DNA of 38,021 nt from assembly GCA_905205085.1 (NCBI GenBank), contig CAJLCG010000010.1, positions 1 to 38,021 of the forward strand. Direction: 5' to 3'. Source of the stretch: an uncultured Oscillospiraceae bacterium (lineage in GTDB: Bacteria > Bacillota > Clostridia > Oscillospirales > Oscillospiraceae). Positions 31,801 through 38,021 of the stretch are shown piece by piece. The notes below the pieces were generated by a model. The model searched no databases. It had not been told where the DNA came from and saw nothing but the letters and a program-made list of their open reading frames with translations. Each line of letters starts with the position of its first letter. Within the stretch, counting starts at the first letter, position 1. The position numbers and the translations under genes were made by a program.

Positions 31801-33702
31801 GGTATAGGTAATGTTGCTGTTCTGAGTATAGGTGGCAGCGATCCAGTAGGTGTTGGGATCGTTGTCGGTGAGGTGGGTGGTCACATCAAAGTTGGGGCAC
31901 AGGTTCCGGTTCACGTTGGAGGGGTCCTGCATAACAATGGAGGTGATCTCCCCGTTATCGATGCGCCCGTCGGTGGGCAGCGCCGGCAGGTCAAAGCCCT
32001 CCTTGTTTGGGGTGCCGGTAGCAATGGCGGAGTAGGGGCCCAGGCCCTTGCTGTTGCCCGCCTTCACCGCCACCTCATAGGTGGTGCCGTTGGTCAGGCC
32101 GGTGATGACGGCACTGGTGGCGGTGATATTGCCGCCCCAGGCCTGGAACTCTGCCTCGCCCTGCACCCGGTAGTAGACCTGGTAGTAGGTGGCGTCCTTG
32201 GTGGAGCCCCAGCTCAGGCGCAGGGCGGTGTCCGCCTTCTCCACCACCAGATTGGAGGGGGCGCCGGGGGCGCTGGCAGGCTGGGGAACCGCGGAGATCA
32301 CCTCCGAGGGCACGCCGGTCCAGTCGCCGTTGGTGGCCATCACCTGGAAGTAGTAGGTCTGATTGTTCTTCAGCCCGGAGACGGTGGCCTTGTTGGTGCT
32401 CACCGCAACGCTCTGGGTCAGGCTGCCCTTGGCGGTCCCGTACTTCACCGTGTAGCCGGTGACATTGTTCACCGCCTGCCAGCTGAGCGACACCTCTCCG
32501 TCGCCGGCCACGGCGGTCACGTTCTTCACCTGGGTGTCAGCCGGGGTGTTGTCCGAGACAATATCCTTCAAAAACTCGATCTGGGTCACGGTGGCAAACT
32601 GGGGCTTGTCCCCGGTCTGGCCCTCCACCTTGGTGACGGTGATGGTGACCTTCTTCACGGCCACCTTCTGGCCCAGATTGATGGTCACCACGTTCTGTCC
32701 GGCTACCCGGCTGATGGCATATGTGCCATCCGGAGCGGTGGAGTCAAAGGAGACGGTCATGGTCTTCTCCTGACCATCCTCCTCATAGACCACCAGGGCG
32801 GTGCCCGCCTGGACCGCTCCGTCGGTGCTGGGGGAGGTGATGGAGATCTCACTCATCTCGGTGGGCTTTTCCAGGGTGATGGGGATGGAAAGCTCCTCTT
32901 TTCCCTCCGCAGGCTTCAGGGTGACCGTGGTCTCGCTGTCGTTAAACAGATCGGAGACACTACCTCCGGTCACGGTGACCGCATCCTGATCCACCTCCGC
33001 AGACACGATGGCGGAGGTATCGGTCACCTCGGGCTTTCCGGTCAGACCCATCATCTTATTGACATAGGACAGGTCGGTGATATCCACCACGCCGTCTCCG
33101 TTCAGGTCGTAGACGTCCAGCTGTCCGGTCTTGCCCAGCTGCTCGTCCAGGGCGTTACGGTCGGCGGCGTTTACCACGCCGTCCCCAGTCACATCGCCCA
33201 GGGAGAAGGTTCCGTTGGCCGTGCTCATGAGCACATGCTGGGAGTAATCCGCCAGGGTCACCCGGGTGGAGCAGGCGGCATAGCCCTTGCCCTCCAGTTT
33301 CAGGGTGTAGGTCCCCTTGGGCAGGCCGGAGATGACCGCCCCGTAGGCGCCCATCTGCTGCTCGGTGGTGAGGGGCACCCCCTGGGTGTTCCGTGCCTCC
33401 ACCGAGACGGACAGGCCGTCTGCTCCGGTGGCGGAGCCGTCTTTCAGAGAGACGGTGATGTTTTTATCGTTCCCCGTCAGGGTAAGCTGAATATCCCGGT
33501 CCCGCACTTCCTCCACCCGCTGGGGCAGACCAAAGTTCAGGGTCAGGGCAATGGAGCCAGTACTCTGCTCTGCTTGCAGCACAGAGCTATCCCGGCGGCT
33601 GGCCGCGGCAACGTTGGGCAGCCAAGTGGTGCAGGTGGAACCTACCAGAGCCAGACTCAGCAGGCCTGAGGTCAGTCGTCGAAGCTGGTTCAAAGCATTC
33701 AT
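28864..33702 (-). CDS. Secreted M60-type (enhancin/mucinase) metallopeptidase with dockerin
   Basis: 1612 residues from ATG 33700-33702, with GGAAAGG directly upstream. Order: signal peptide (about 1-34); beta domains (47-160); type I dockerin (168-218) with two Ca-binding loops, D-V-T-G-D-G-V-V-N and D-L-N-G-D-G-V-V-D; a galactose-binding-like region (about 230-385); two fibronectin III domains (about 393-473, 481-565); a discoidin/CBM32-like module (about 582-725); a helical linker; the M60 domain (about 815-1230); then beta modules. Zinc motif: HEIGH (1085-1089; bases 30436-30450) and E1098, i.e. HExxH-x8-E. M60 enzymes cut mucin-type glycoproteins near O-glycans. It is followed 12 bases later by an SLH protein. 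Confidence 0.9.
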   Translation of the reverse strand: MNALNQLRRLTSGLLSLALVGSTCTTWLPNVAAASRRDSSVLQAEQSTGSIALTLNFGLPQRVEEVRDRDIQLTLTGNDKNITVSLKDGSATGADGLSVSVEARNTQGVPLTTEQQMGAYGAVISGLPKGTYTLKLEGKGYAACSTRVTLADYSQHVLMSTANGTFSLGDVTGDGVVNAADRNALDEQLGKTGQLDVYDLNGDGVVDITDLSYVNKMMGLTGKPEVTDTSAIVSAEVDQDAVTVTGGSVSDLFNDSETTVTLKPAEGKEELSIPITLEKPTEMSEISITSPSTDGAVQAGTALVVYEEDGQEKTMTVSFDSTAPDGTYAISRVAGQNVVTINLGQKVAVKKVTITVTKVEGQTGDKPQFATVTQIEFLKDIVSDNTPADTQVKNVTAVAGDGEVSLSWQAVNNVTGYTVKYGTAKGSLTQSVAVSTNKATVSGLKNNQTYYFQVMATNGDWTGVPSEVISAVPQPASAPGAPSNLVVEKADTALRLSWGSTKDATYYQVYYRVQGEAEFQAWGGNITATSAVITGLTNGTTYEVAVKAGNSKGLGPYSAIATGTPNKEGFDLPALPTDGRIDNGEITSIVMQDPSNVNRNLCPNFDVTTHLTDNDPNTYWIAATYTQNSNITYTFRTTHDMNYLLVVPYLDATYKNRIANYTVTLKGEDGQVLATYYRDGVNVTGSNYYILSFPETKGVKSVTVALGEKAGGPRVSVSEIAFYDSENLVSGIADLFTDGTFTQLKSTVKQEQITDLKNRLSALSSFYLNLTQLNDELNLAQALLDQDEDALGLVKNDFQSRSGSASEDQAAGQTASDLQPLGITARAGATVAIYAELPDDATVYVVPTQYYGESGVWKGTPVALKNGRNYITVQKIGSLSDTRGGMLYLTYAGSNPEDIKLQVRVLSNAWEMPVLELSNWYSMGESARKDAIRAYVQELEAYVSGLTGANYKTDVRNATEISTPSVLLSLPADQVLAGLKGVGNDESAMVEAMYQNVLAWEEELFVANQVQGIIDSSTALSGYQYPMTTRQNIRYMRMFAGAFMYAAGNHIGVEYGSTSALVQGKPTSVTGAGSANGLFGWGIAHEIGHNMDKLGKAEITNNIYSLALQAWDGSSMSLNTRLTEDGRWADIFNKVAQGRPGTANNVFVQLGMYWQLHLAYDNASQPLAFYNQFFKLWKSGAYSGYTTDERVALIASQVADRDLTEFFTRWGVTLSDGVKSILDDYQPETRAIWYLNDASRTYRLGSGSAANGSATVTASVEESQVTLTIQHTDASKILGYEIRRNGVAIAFTTGSTYTDNLGAANNRTYTYSVVPVDKLGNLGAEAKANEVRVAYDKTISDDLYTLEHDGDTVTITMKNGASVPVTGIKVTGTGLSGSYTVQVKASAGADWTDTKTGELSDNLVAYFTKPGAKPDDTRIWTYDAAVVKITGIPESAQVELLDYPGDRVDFYEGAAVGVLKDNFQYGDREDEVIPAGTLVILGTYRGDPTYNYVSVEAVYNTTSEADEANGVTTITRAMNGYGLLFAEIPEDGAVSDTSDGFFLFVPDLEKEKELNAQSGVTDDYPLEIRVNFYRTDVPNTNQGGRITSETLWLSFPSEDDLPSIELTGSAEN
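33049..33201 (-). other. Dockerin module within the M60 peptidase
   Basis: Two 20-odd-residue EF-hand-like segments (G-D-V-T-G-D-G-V-V-N-A-A-D and Y-D-L-N-G-D-G-V-V-D-I-T-D) are spaced about 30 residues apart, each followed by a helix. Dockerins bind cohesin domains in cellulosome-like assemblies. Confidence 0.85.
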
Positions 33703-33785
33703 CCTTTCCAAATTTCATAATTGCATAGCTAAGCCGCCCGTCCCGCGCCCAATTGGGCCGGGGCCGACGGCCTCTACCACGCGGC

Positions 33786-33814
33786 ATTATACTGGAAGAG
33801 CGCACCAGTTTCAA
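33786..33814 (-). promoter_or_regulatory. Promoter of the M60-SLH operon
   Basis: On the minus strand TTGAAA (33814-33809), 17 bases, TATAAT (33791-33786). The leader of about 75 bases contains the palindrome GCCCAATTGGGC near 33750. Confidence 0.8.
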
Positions 33815-33829
33815 TTACAAATTGGAAAC

Positions 33830-34260
33830 AAAACGTTTTTTTGGCGCAGTGGTGAAAATGAACGCAATTACATACCGTCTTTATAGGGAAATAGACGAGA
33901 GAAAATCTTTGTCTTCTCCTTTGAAAAAAGTTTCATATCAAAATACTTTTTCTTCTATGTAGCAATACATGCGCCTTTGTATATATTATGCCGCATTTCT
34001 GTATATACTTTTGTAGAAAATCTTTTTCATTCTTTTAGAGTCAAATTGCATCTCTCTGCGGTTCAAAATGCAGAAAAGAATTTTTCACATCAGGATGTAT
34101 GTTGTGTCCAAAGGACGCAGTTCTCCGGGCGGCTGCGGCGGATGGCTTCCTATTTTTATTGTCAGGATGGCAAATCGTGCCGTGTGCAAAAATTCAGATT
34201 CCGCCCCTGTCACAGCGCATAGAGGCATCCTTTTTTACTTAAAATCACAATATCAAACAC
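33830..34260. other. AT-rich intergenic stretch without a recognisable gene
   Basis: This divergent spacer between the M60 operon and arginase is much more AT-rich than the rest. The short plus-strand frames in it lack ribosome-binding sites and family features. I see no RNA gene or clear operator here; upstream regulatory sites for either neighbour are possible. Confidence 0.5.
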
Positions 34261-34267
34261 AATATAT

Positions 34268-34296
34268 TTGACATCATCGGTTCCATTGATTATGTT
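34268..34296 (+). promoter_or_regulatory. Promoter of the arginase gene
   Basis: TTGACA (34268-34273), 17 bases, TATGTT (34291-34296). It leaves a leader of about 108 bases before the ATG at 34412. Confidence 0.65.
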
Positions 34297-34411
34297 ATAC
34301 ATACTGGTTTGCCGTCGAAGCGCTCTCCCCTGCTCCGGTTGGGAGAATTTCCGGCCCAGGCAGGGGTATGAAAACCCGCTGCAGGATTCTGAACTTGAGG
34401 TGATATCAACG

Positions 34412-35302
34412 ATGGAGCATATCGTCGATCTTGTAGGCGTGCAGATGGACTTTGGTGCATCCAAGCGGGGCGTCAGCATGGGCCCCGCCGCCATCCGCTA
34501 TGCCGGGCTGAGCGAGGGCCTGGAGCACATGGGCTTTCAGGTAGAAAATCTGGGCGACATTGTCCCCCTTCTCAAAGGTGACACAAAGCCCACACTGAGA
34601 AACTATGAGCAGGTGGTGGACGTGAACCGCCGTCTCTACCACACCGTGTATCAGTCCCTGGAACAGGGGCATTTCCCCGTGGTGCTGGGCGGCGACCACA
34701 GCATCGCGGCGGGCAGCATCTCCGCCGTATCCAAATTCTATGGTTCCATTGGCGTCATTTGGGTGGACGCCCACGGAGACTGGAACAATGAGGAGAGCAG
34801 CCAGACCGGCAACATGCACGGCATGCCCTTCTCCGCCGTGTGCGGCTACGGTCCCGACTGTATGGTGGATTTCGGCCAGGGCCCCGTCTTTGTGGATGTA
34901 GCCCACTGCGTGCAGATCGGCGGGCGGGACATTGACACCCAGGAGCGCATCCGTATGAAGGAGGCCGGGGTGACCATCTTCCCCATCGACATGATTGACG
35001 AGCTGGGCATGGCGGAGGTGATGCACCGGGCCATGGCGGTGGCCGGCGAGGGTACCAAGGGCATTCATCTGAGCTTTGATGTGGACGCCATCACTCCAGA
35101 GGCTGCTCCGGGCACTGGTACTGTGGTACACAGCGGACTCACCACCCGTGAGGCCTTCCTGGCTGTGGAGACTATTGCCCGCTCCCAGAAGCTGGTGTCC
35201 ATGGATATGGTGGAGGTCAATCCCATTCTGGACGAGCGGAACAAGACCGGCATTCTGGCTTCGGAGCTGGTCCAATCCGCTCTGGGTAAAGTGGTATTTT
35301 AA
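34412..35302 (+). CDS. rocF: Arginase (ureohydrolase family)
   Basis: 296 residues from ATG 34412, eight bases after GAGGTGAT. All Mn2+-binding motifs are present: GGDHSIA (about 95-101), VDAHGDWNN (about 117-125) and SFDVDAITPEAAPGTGT (about 220-236). GVQMDFGASKRGVSMGPAAIR near the N-terminus and GNMHGMPFS after the DAHGD motif are arginase-type rather than agmatinase-type features. The predicted reaction is arginine to ornithine and urea. It stands alone with its own promoter and terminator. Formiminoglutamase or agmatinase are less likely alternatives. Confidence 0.88.
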   Translation: MEHIVDLVGVQMDFGASKRGVSMGPAAIRYAGLSEGLEHMGFQVENLGDIVPLLKGDTKPTLRNYEQVVDVNRRLYHTVYQSLEQGHFPVVLGGDHSIAAGSISAVSKFYGSIGVIWVDAHGDWNNEESSQTGNMHGMPFSAVCGYGPDCMVDFGQGPVFVDVAHCVQIGGRDIDTQERIRMKEAGVTIFPIDMIDELGMAEVMHRAMAVAGEGTKGIHLSFDVDAITPEAAPGTGTVVHSGLTTREAFLAVETIARSQKLVSMDMVEVNPILDERNKTGILASELVQSALGKVVF

Positions 35303-35321
35303 ACGAAAGCCTGCCTTTTCC

Positions 35322-35359
35322 GGCCCCACCGGTGCATAAAGCGCCGGCGGGGCCTTTTT
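35322..35359 (+). terminator. Terminator after arginase
   Basis: GGCCCC-A-CCGG (35322 on) pairs with CCGG-C-GGGGCC (ending 35354), one mismatch, then TTTTT. Confidence 0.8.
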
Positions 35360-35437
35360 CTGCCTGTATGCACGGCCGCATGTTTCCCCCTCCCATGCAA
35401 TATAGATGATTATAGTCTGCTATGGGAGATGATGGGA

Positions 35438-36217
35438 ATGAAGAAACCAATCCGCGCCTTTCGCATCGTTCTGGTGAAAAAAAGGTGGTGGACTGCCGCG
35501 GCGTGCCTGTGTCTGGCCGCGGCCATGTTCTGCGTGGTCAACTACTATCCCGCTGCGGTGGGAGCCTCAGCCTCGGTGCGCCAGCTGCCCATTTACTGTG
35601 TACAGCGGGACCAGAAGCTGGTCTCCATCAGCTTTGACGCCGCCTGGGGCAACGAGGACACCCAGCAGCTCATCGATATTCTGGACCGCTACGGGGTAAA
35701 GGCCACCTTCTTTGTGGTGGGTTCCTGGGTGGATAAGTACCCGGAATCGGTCAAGGCCCTCTCGGACGCAGGCCACGAGGTGATGAACCACTCCAACACC
35801 CACGCCCACTACCCCCAGCTCACCGCCGACGAGGTGGTAGCCGACCTCAATGCCTGCAACGACAAGATCGAGGCGGTCACCGGGGTGCGGCCCACCCTGG
35901 TGCGCATGCCCTACGGGGACTACGACGACAAATCGGTCCAGGCCGCCCGCTCCATCGGCATGGAGCCCATCCAGTGGGACGTGGACAGCCTGGACTGGAA
36001 GGAGATTTCTGCCGAGGAGATTGCACAGCGGGTGACCAGCAAGGTGGGGCCGGGGTCCATCGTGCTCTTTCATAACGCGGCCCTTCACACCCCGGAGGCG
36101 CTGCCCACCATTCTGGAGCAGCTGACCCAGGAGGGCTATACCTTTGTGCCCATCTCCCAACTGATCCTGACCGGGGACTACTCCATCGACCACACCGGCC
36201 GTCAGTGCCCCTGCTGA
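35438..36217 (+). CDS. Polysaccharide deacetylase, PdaB-type
   Basis: 259 residues if ATG 35438 is used (GGGAG nine bases upstream); ATGs at 35429 and 35432 are too close to that site. A membrane anchor or signal segment (about 20-38) precedes a NodB domain. Motif 1 is SISFDAAWGNEDT, the PdaB-like variant of the usual TFDDGP; motif 2 is H-E-V-M-N-H-S-N-T-H; motif 3 is RMPYGDYD. WDVDSLDW and VLFHN complete the active site. PdaB relatives act on peptidoglycan or other amino-sugar polymers, often in spore formers. The product should sit on the outer face of the membrane. It is a single gene. Confidence 0.87.
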   Translation: MKKPIRAFRIVLVKKRWWTAAACLCLAAAMFCVVNYYPAAVGASASVRQLPIYCVQRDQKLVSISFDAAWGNEDTQQLIDILDRYGVKATFFVVGSWVDKYPESVKALSDAGHEVMNHSNTHAHYPQLTADEVVADLNACNDKIEAVTGVRPTLVRMPYGDYDDKSVQAARSIGMEPIQWDVDSLDWKEISAEEIAQRVTSKVGPGSIVLFHNAALHTPEALPTILEQLTQEGYTFVPISQLILTGDYSIDHTGRQCPC

Positions 36218-36299
36218 GCAGCACCGTTCTTTCCGGGCATAACATCGATTGAAACATATTGATACCACGAAAATGGTTTCCGAGACCAACCGTCTGTGT

Positions 36300-36305
36300 T
36301 ATGAT
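36300..36305 (+). promoter_or_regulatory. Extended -10 of the serine dehydratase operon
   Basis: TATGAT preceded by TGT; the -35 region is poor. The leader of about 110 bases can form GGGC/GCCC stems around 36337-36352. Confidence 0.45.
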
Positions 36306-36419
36306 AATATTCTAACCACAAATGCAGCAACCTAAGGGCAGGTCCCAGCCCAAATAGGGCCGAAGAAAAAATTAGACTTTTACCAAAGAATGGACAATAC
36401 GTCCACCAAGGAGAACGCT

Positions 36420-37079
36420 ATGAACGTATTTGATATCATCGGCCCGGTGATGATCGGACCTTCCAGCTCCCACACCGCGGGGGCGGTGCGGCTGGGCCGG
36501 GTGGCCTGGAAGATCTTGGGGGAAGAGGTGGTGCAGGCCGACATCCAGCTGGCCGGCTCCTTTGCCCAGACCTACCGGGGCCACGGCACCGACAAGGCAC
36601 TGATCGCGGGGATCATGGGGATGCACTCCGACGATGAGCGCATCCGCCGCTCTCTGGAGTTGGCCCGGGAACGGGGACTGGTCTTCTCCTTCCGGGAACA
36701 GGACATCCCAGGCGCCCACCCCAACACCGCCCGGATCTCCCTGGTGGGGGAGCACGGGGCCCGTGCTGTGGTCCAGGGGGCCTCGGTGGGGGGAGGAAAC
36801 ATCCTCATTACCGAGATCAACGGCATGGCGGTCTCCTTTACCGGGCAGTATAACACCCTGCTGGTACTCCATTACGACCAGCCGGGCGTCATCGCCTCCG
36901 TCACCAACTTTATCGCCAGTTCCGACCTGAACATCGGCAACTTCCGACTCTCACGCCCCCACAAGGGCGGGGAGGCGGTAATGACCATCGAGGTGGACGG
37001 AGACGTGCCCGACGGTCTTATTCAGTCGCTGCGCGGTCAGCCCCACGTGATCAACGTGGTACTGATCCGGGCCATGTAA
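36420..37079 (+). CDS. sdaAB: L-serine dehydratase, beta subunit
   Basis: 219 residues from ATG 36420, six bases after AAGGAG. MNVFDIIGPVMIGPSSSHTAGAVRLG (about 1-26) is the signature of the N-terminal domain of iron-sulfur serine dehydratases. The C-terminal ACT domain (about 145-215; VLHYDQPGVIASVTNFIASSDLNIGNFRLSR) probably binds serine as an effector. With the alpha subunit it deaminates L-serine to pyruvate and ammonia. Genes are 13 bases apart, as in most Bacillota. Confidence 0.95.
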   Translation: MNVFDIIGPVMIGPSSSHTAGAVRLGRVAWKILGEEVVQADIQLAGSFAQTYRGHGTDKALIAGIMGMHSDDERIRRSLELARERGLVFSFREQDIPGAHPNTARISLVGEHGARAVVQGASVGGGNILITEINGMAVSFTGQYNTLLVLHYDQPGVIASVTNFIASSDLNIGNFRLSRPHKGGEAVMTIEVDGDVPDGLIQSLRGQPHVINVVLIRAM

Positions 37080-37092
37080 GGGGGGATTGGTC

Positions 37093-37986
37093 ATGCTGGA
37101 GTATACTTCGATTTCTGAGCTGTGCCAGGGGGCACAGGAGCAGGGCGTGAGCCTGTCCCAGCTGGTCCTGGCCGACCAGGCCCAGCAGATGGAGCTCTCC
37201 CCCCAACAGCTGCTGGATAACATGCAGCACCGCTTTACGGTGATGCAGGAGGCGGTGCGGGCCGGGCTGGACCCGGAGCTGCGCTCCACCTCAGGGCTGA
37301 CCGGAGGCGACGCCGCCCGGCTGTGGCGCTATGCCCAGAGCGGCGGCATCACCGGGGTCTTTCTGAACCGTGCCATTGCCCGGGCGGTTGCGGTGGCGGA
37401 GTACAACGCGGCCATGGGCAAGATCGTGGCCGCCCCCACAGCCGGTTCCTGCGGCATTCTGCCGGGGACGGTGGTGTCCATGGTGGAAGAGGAGCGGTGC
37501 AGTCGGGAGGCGGGCGTGATGGCTCTGTTTACCGCCGGTGCAGTGGGTATGGTGATTGCCCAAAACGCCTCCATCGCCGGGGCCCAGGGAGGGTGTCAGG
37601 CCGAGTGCGGCTCGGCAGCAGCCATGGCGGCCGCCGCCCTGGTGGAGCTGAAGGGCGGTACTCCCGCCCAGTCGGCCCACGCCTGCGCCATTGCCCTGAA
37701 AAATCAGCTGGGGCTGGTGTGTGACCCGGTAGCCGGTCTGGTGGAGATCCCCTGCATCAAGCGCAATGTAGGCGGCGTGGTCATCGCCTTTTCCGCCGCC
37801 GAGATGGCCCTGGCCGGGGTGGAGAGCAAGATCCCCGTGGACGAGTGCATCCAGGCCATGCGGGCGGTGGGGGATTCCATACCCTGTTCTCTGCGGGAGA
37901 CCTCTCAGGGCGGTCTGGCCGCCACACCCACGGGCCAGGCTATGCGCCGGGCTGTTTTTGGCAAGGAAACCCGGCAAGAAAACTGA
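37093..37986 (+). CDS. sdaAA: L-serine dehydratase, alpha subunit
   Basis: 297 residues from ATG 37093, after a GGGGGG site; the GTC and TTG codons just upstream are less likely starts. The catalytic domain has AAPTAGSCGILPGTV (about 116-130), AQGGCQAECGSAAAMAAAALVEL (about 164-187) and VCDPVAGLVEIPCIKRN (about 213-230). The cysteines in these segments are those that hold the oxygen-sensitive [4Fe-4S] cluster. The length is normal for the two-subunit form. A short GC hairpin without a U-tract follows near the window end. Confidence 0.95.
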   Translation: MLEYTSISELCQGAQEQGVSLSQLVLADQAQQMELSPQQLLDNMQHRFTVMQEAVRAGLDPELRSTSGLTGGDAARLWRYAQSGGITGVFLNRAIARAVAVAEYNAAMGKIVAAPTAGSCGILPGTVVSMVEEERCSREAGVMALFTAGAVGMVIAQNASIAGAQGGCQAECGSAAAMAAAALVELKGGTPAQSAHACAIALKNQLGLVCDPVAGLVEIPCIKRNVGGVVIAFSAAEMALAGVESKIPVDECIQAMRAVGDSIPCSLRETSQGGLAATPTGQAMRRAVFGKETRQEN

Positions 37987-38021
37987 GACCGGCCCCCGTG
38001 GGCCTAAAACAATAAGATGAA

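Noticed and set aside
27478..33669. Very long plus-strand open frame (about 2060 codons) opposite the M60 and SLH genes
   Set aside because: It is a low-stop shadow in high-GC DNA: Gly/His/Val-rich, no domains, no ribosome-binding site, and runs through both well-supported minus-strand genes and their promoter-side boundaries.

Overview
The window looks like the chromosome of a GC-rich, gut-type Clostridia (Bacillota), most likely an Oscillospirales relative of Flavonifractor or Lawsonibacter. The grounds are strong Shine-Dalgarno sites, sigma-A promoters that often carry a TGn-extended -10, a PdaB-type (sporulation family) deacetylase, an SLH surface protein, a dockerin module and a two-subunit iron-sulfur serine dehydratase. 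The species is inferred, not shown. No tRNA, rRNA, CRISPR array, prophage or transposase was seen.

Layout. 1-1840 (minus): start of the anaerobic ribonucleotide reductase nrdD, with a promoter overlapped by a pair of NrdR boxes 31 bp apart, and a CLC-family (probably fluoride-type) transporter. 2063-8797 (plus): a CorC/CBS protein, a 550-bp inverted-repeat element without genes, a HAD phosphatase, a metallo-beta-lactamase/beta-CASP nuclease, a DUF975 membrane protein and the Mg2+ transporter mgtE. The mgtE leader holds a probable 28-codon upstream ORF and a terminator. 8867-9300 (minus): two very small genes, one a Cys-rich protein and one doubtful.

9377-13609 (plus): a compact catabolic module dhaL-dhaK-lsrF-like aldolase-VOC protein followed by a SorC/LsrR-family regulator. 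Similar 14-bp palindromes overlap the predicted transcription starts of both the operon and the regulator gene. The module resembles Lsr (autoinducer-2) catabolism with a dihydroxyacetone-kinase-type enzyme in place of LsrK, and has no local transporter.

13910-17151: a processive family 2 glycosyltransferase (plus) converges on a YitT protein and a ROK glucokinase (minus). 17310-27392 (minus): a pentose-type sugar regulon with a ROK repressor, ChvE/MmsA/MmsB ABC importer, xylulokinase, two small membrane proteins (one YczE-like), DUF4867, and a fucose/arabinose-isomerase-fold enzyme with a four-cysteine cluster.

27425-33814 (minus): a two-gene secreted system made of a 1612-residue M60 (mucin-type) metallopeptidase carrying a dockerin, and an SLH-anchored protein whose N-terminal domain could be cohesin-like. 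34268-37986 (plus): arginase, a PdaB-type polysaccharide deacetylase, and the serine dehydratase pair sdaAB-sdaAA.
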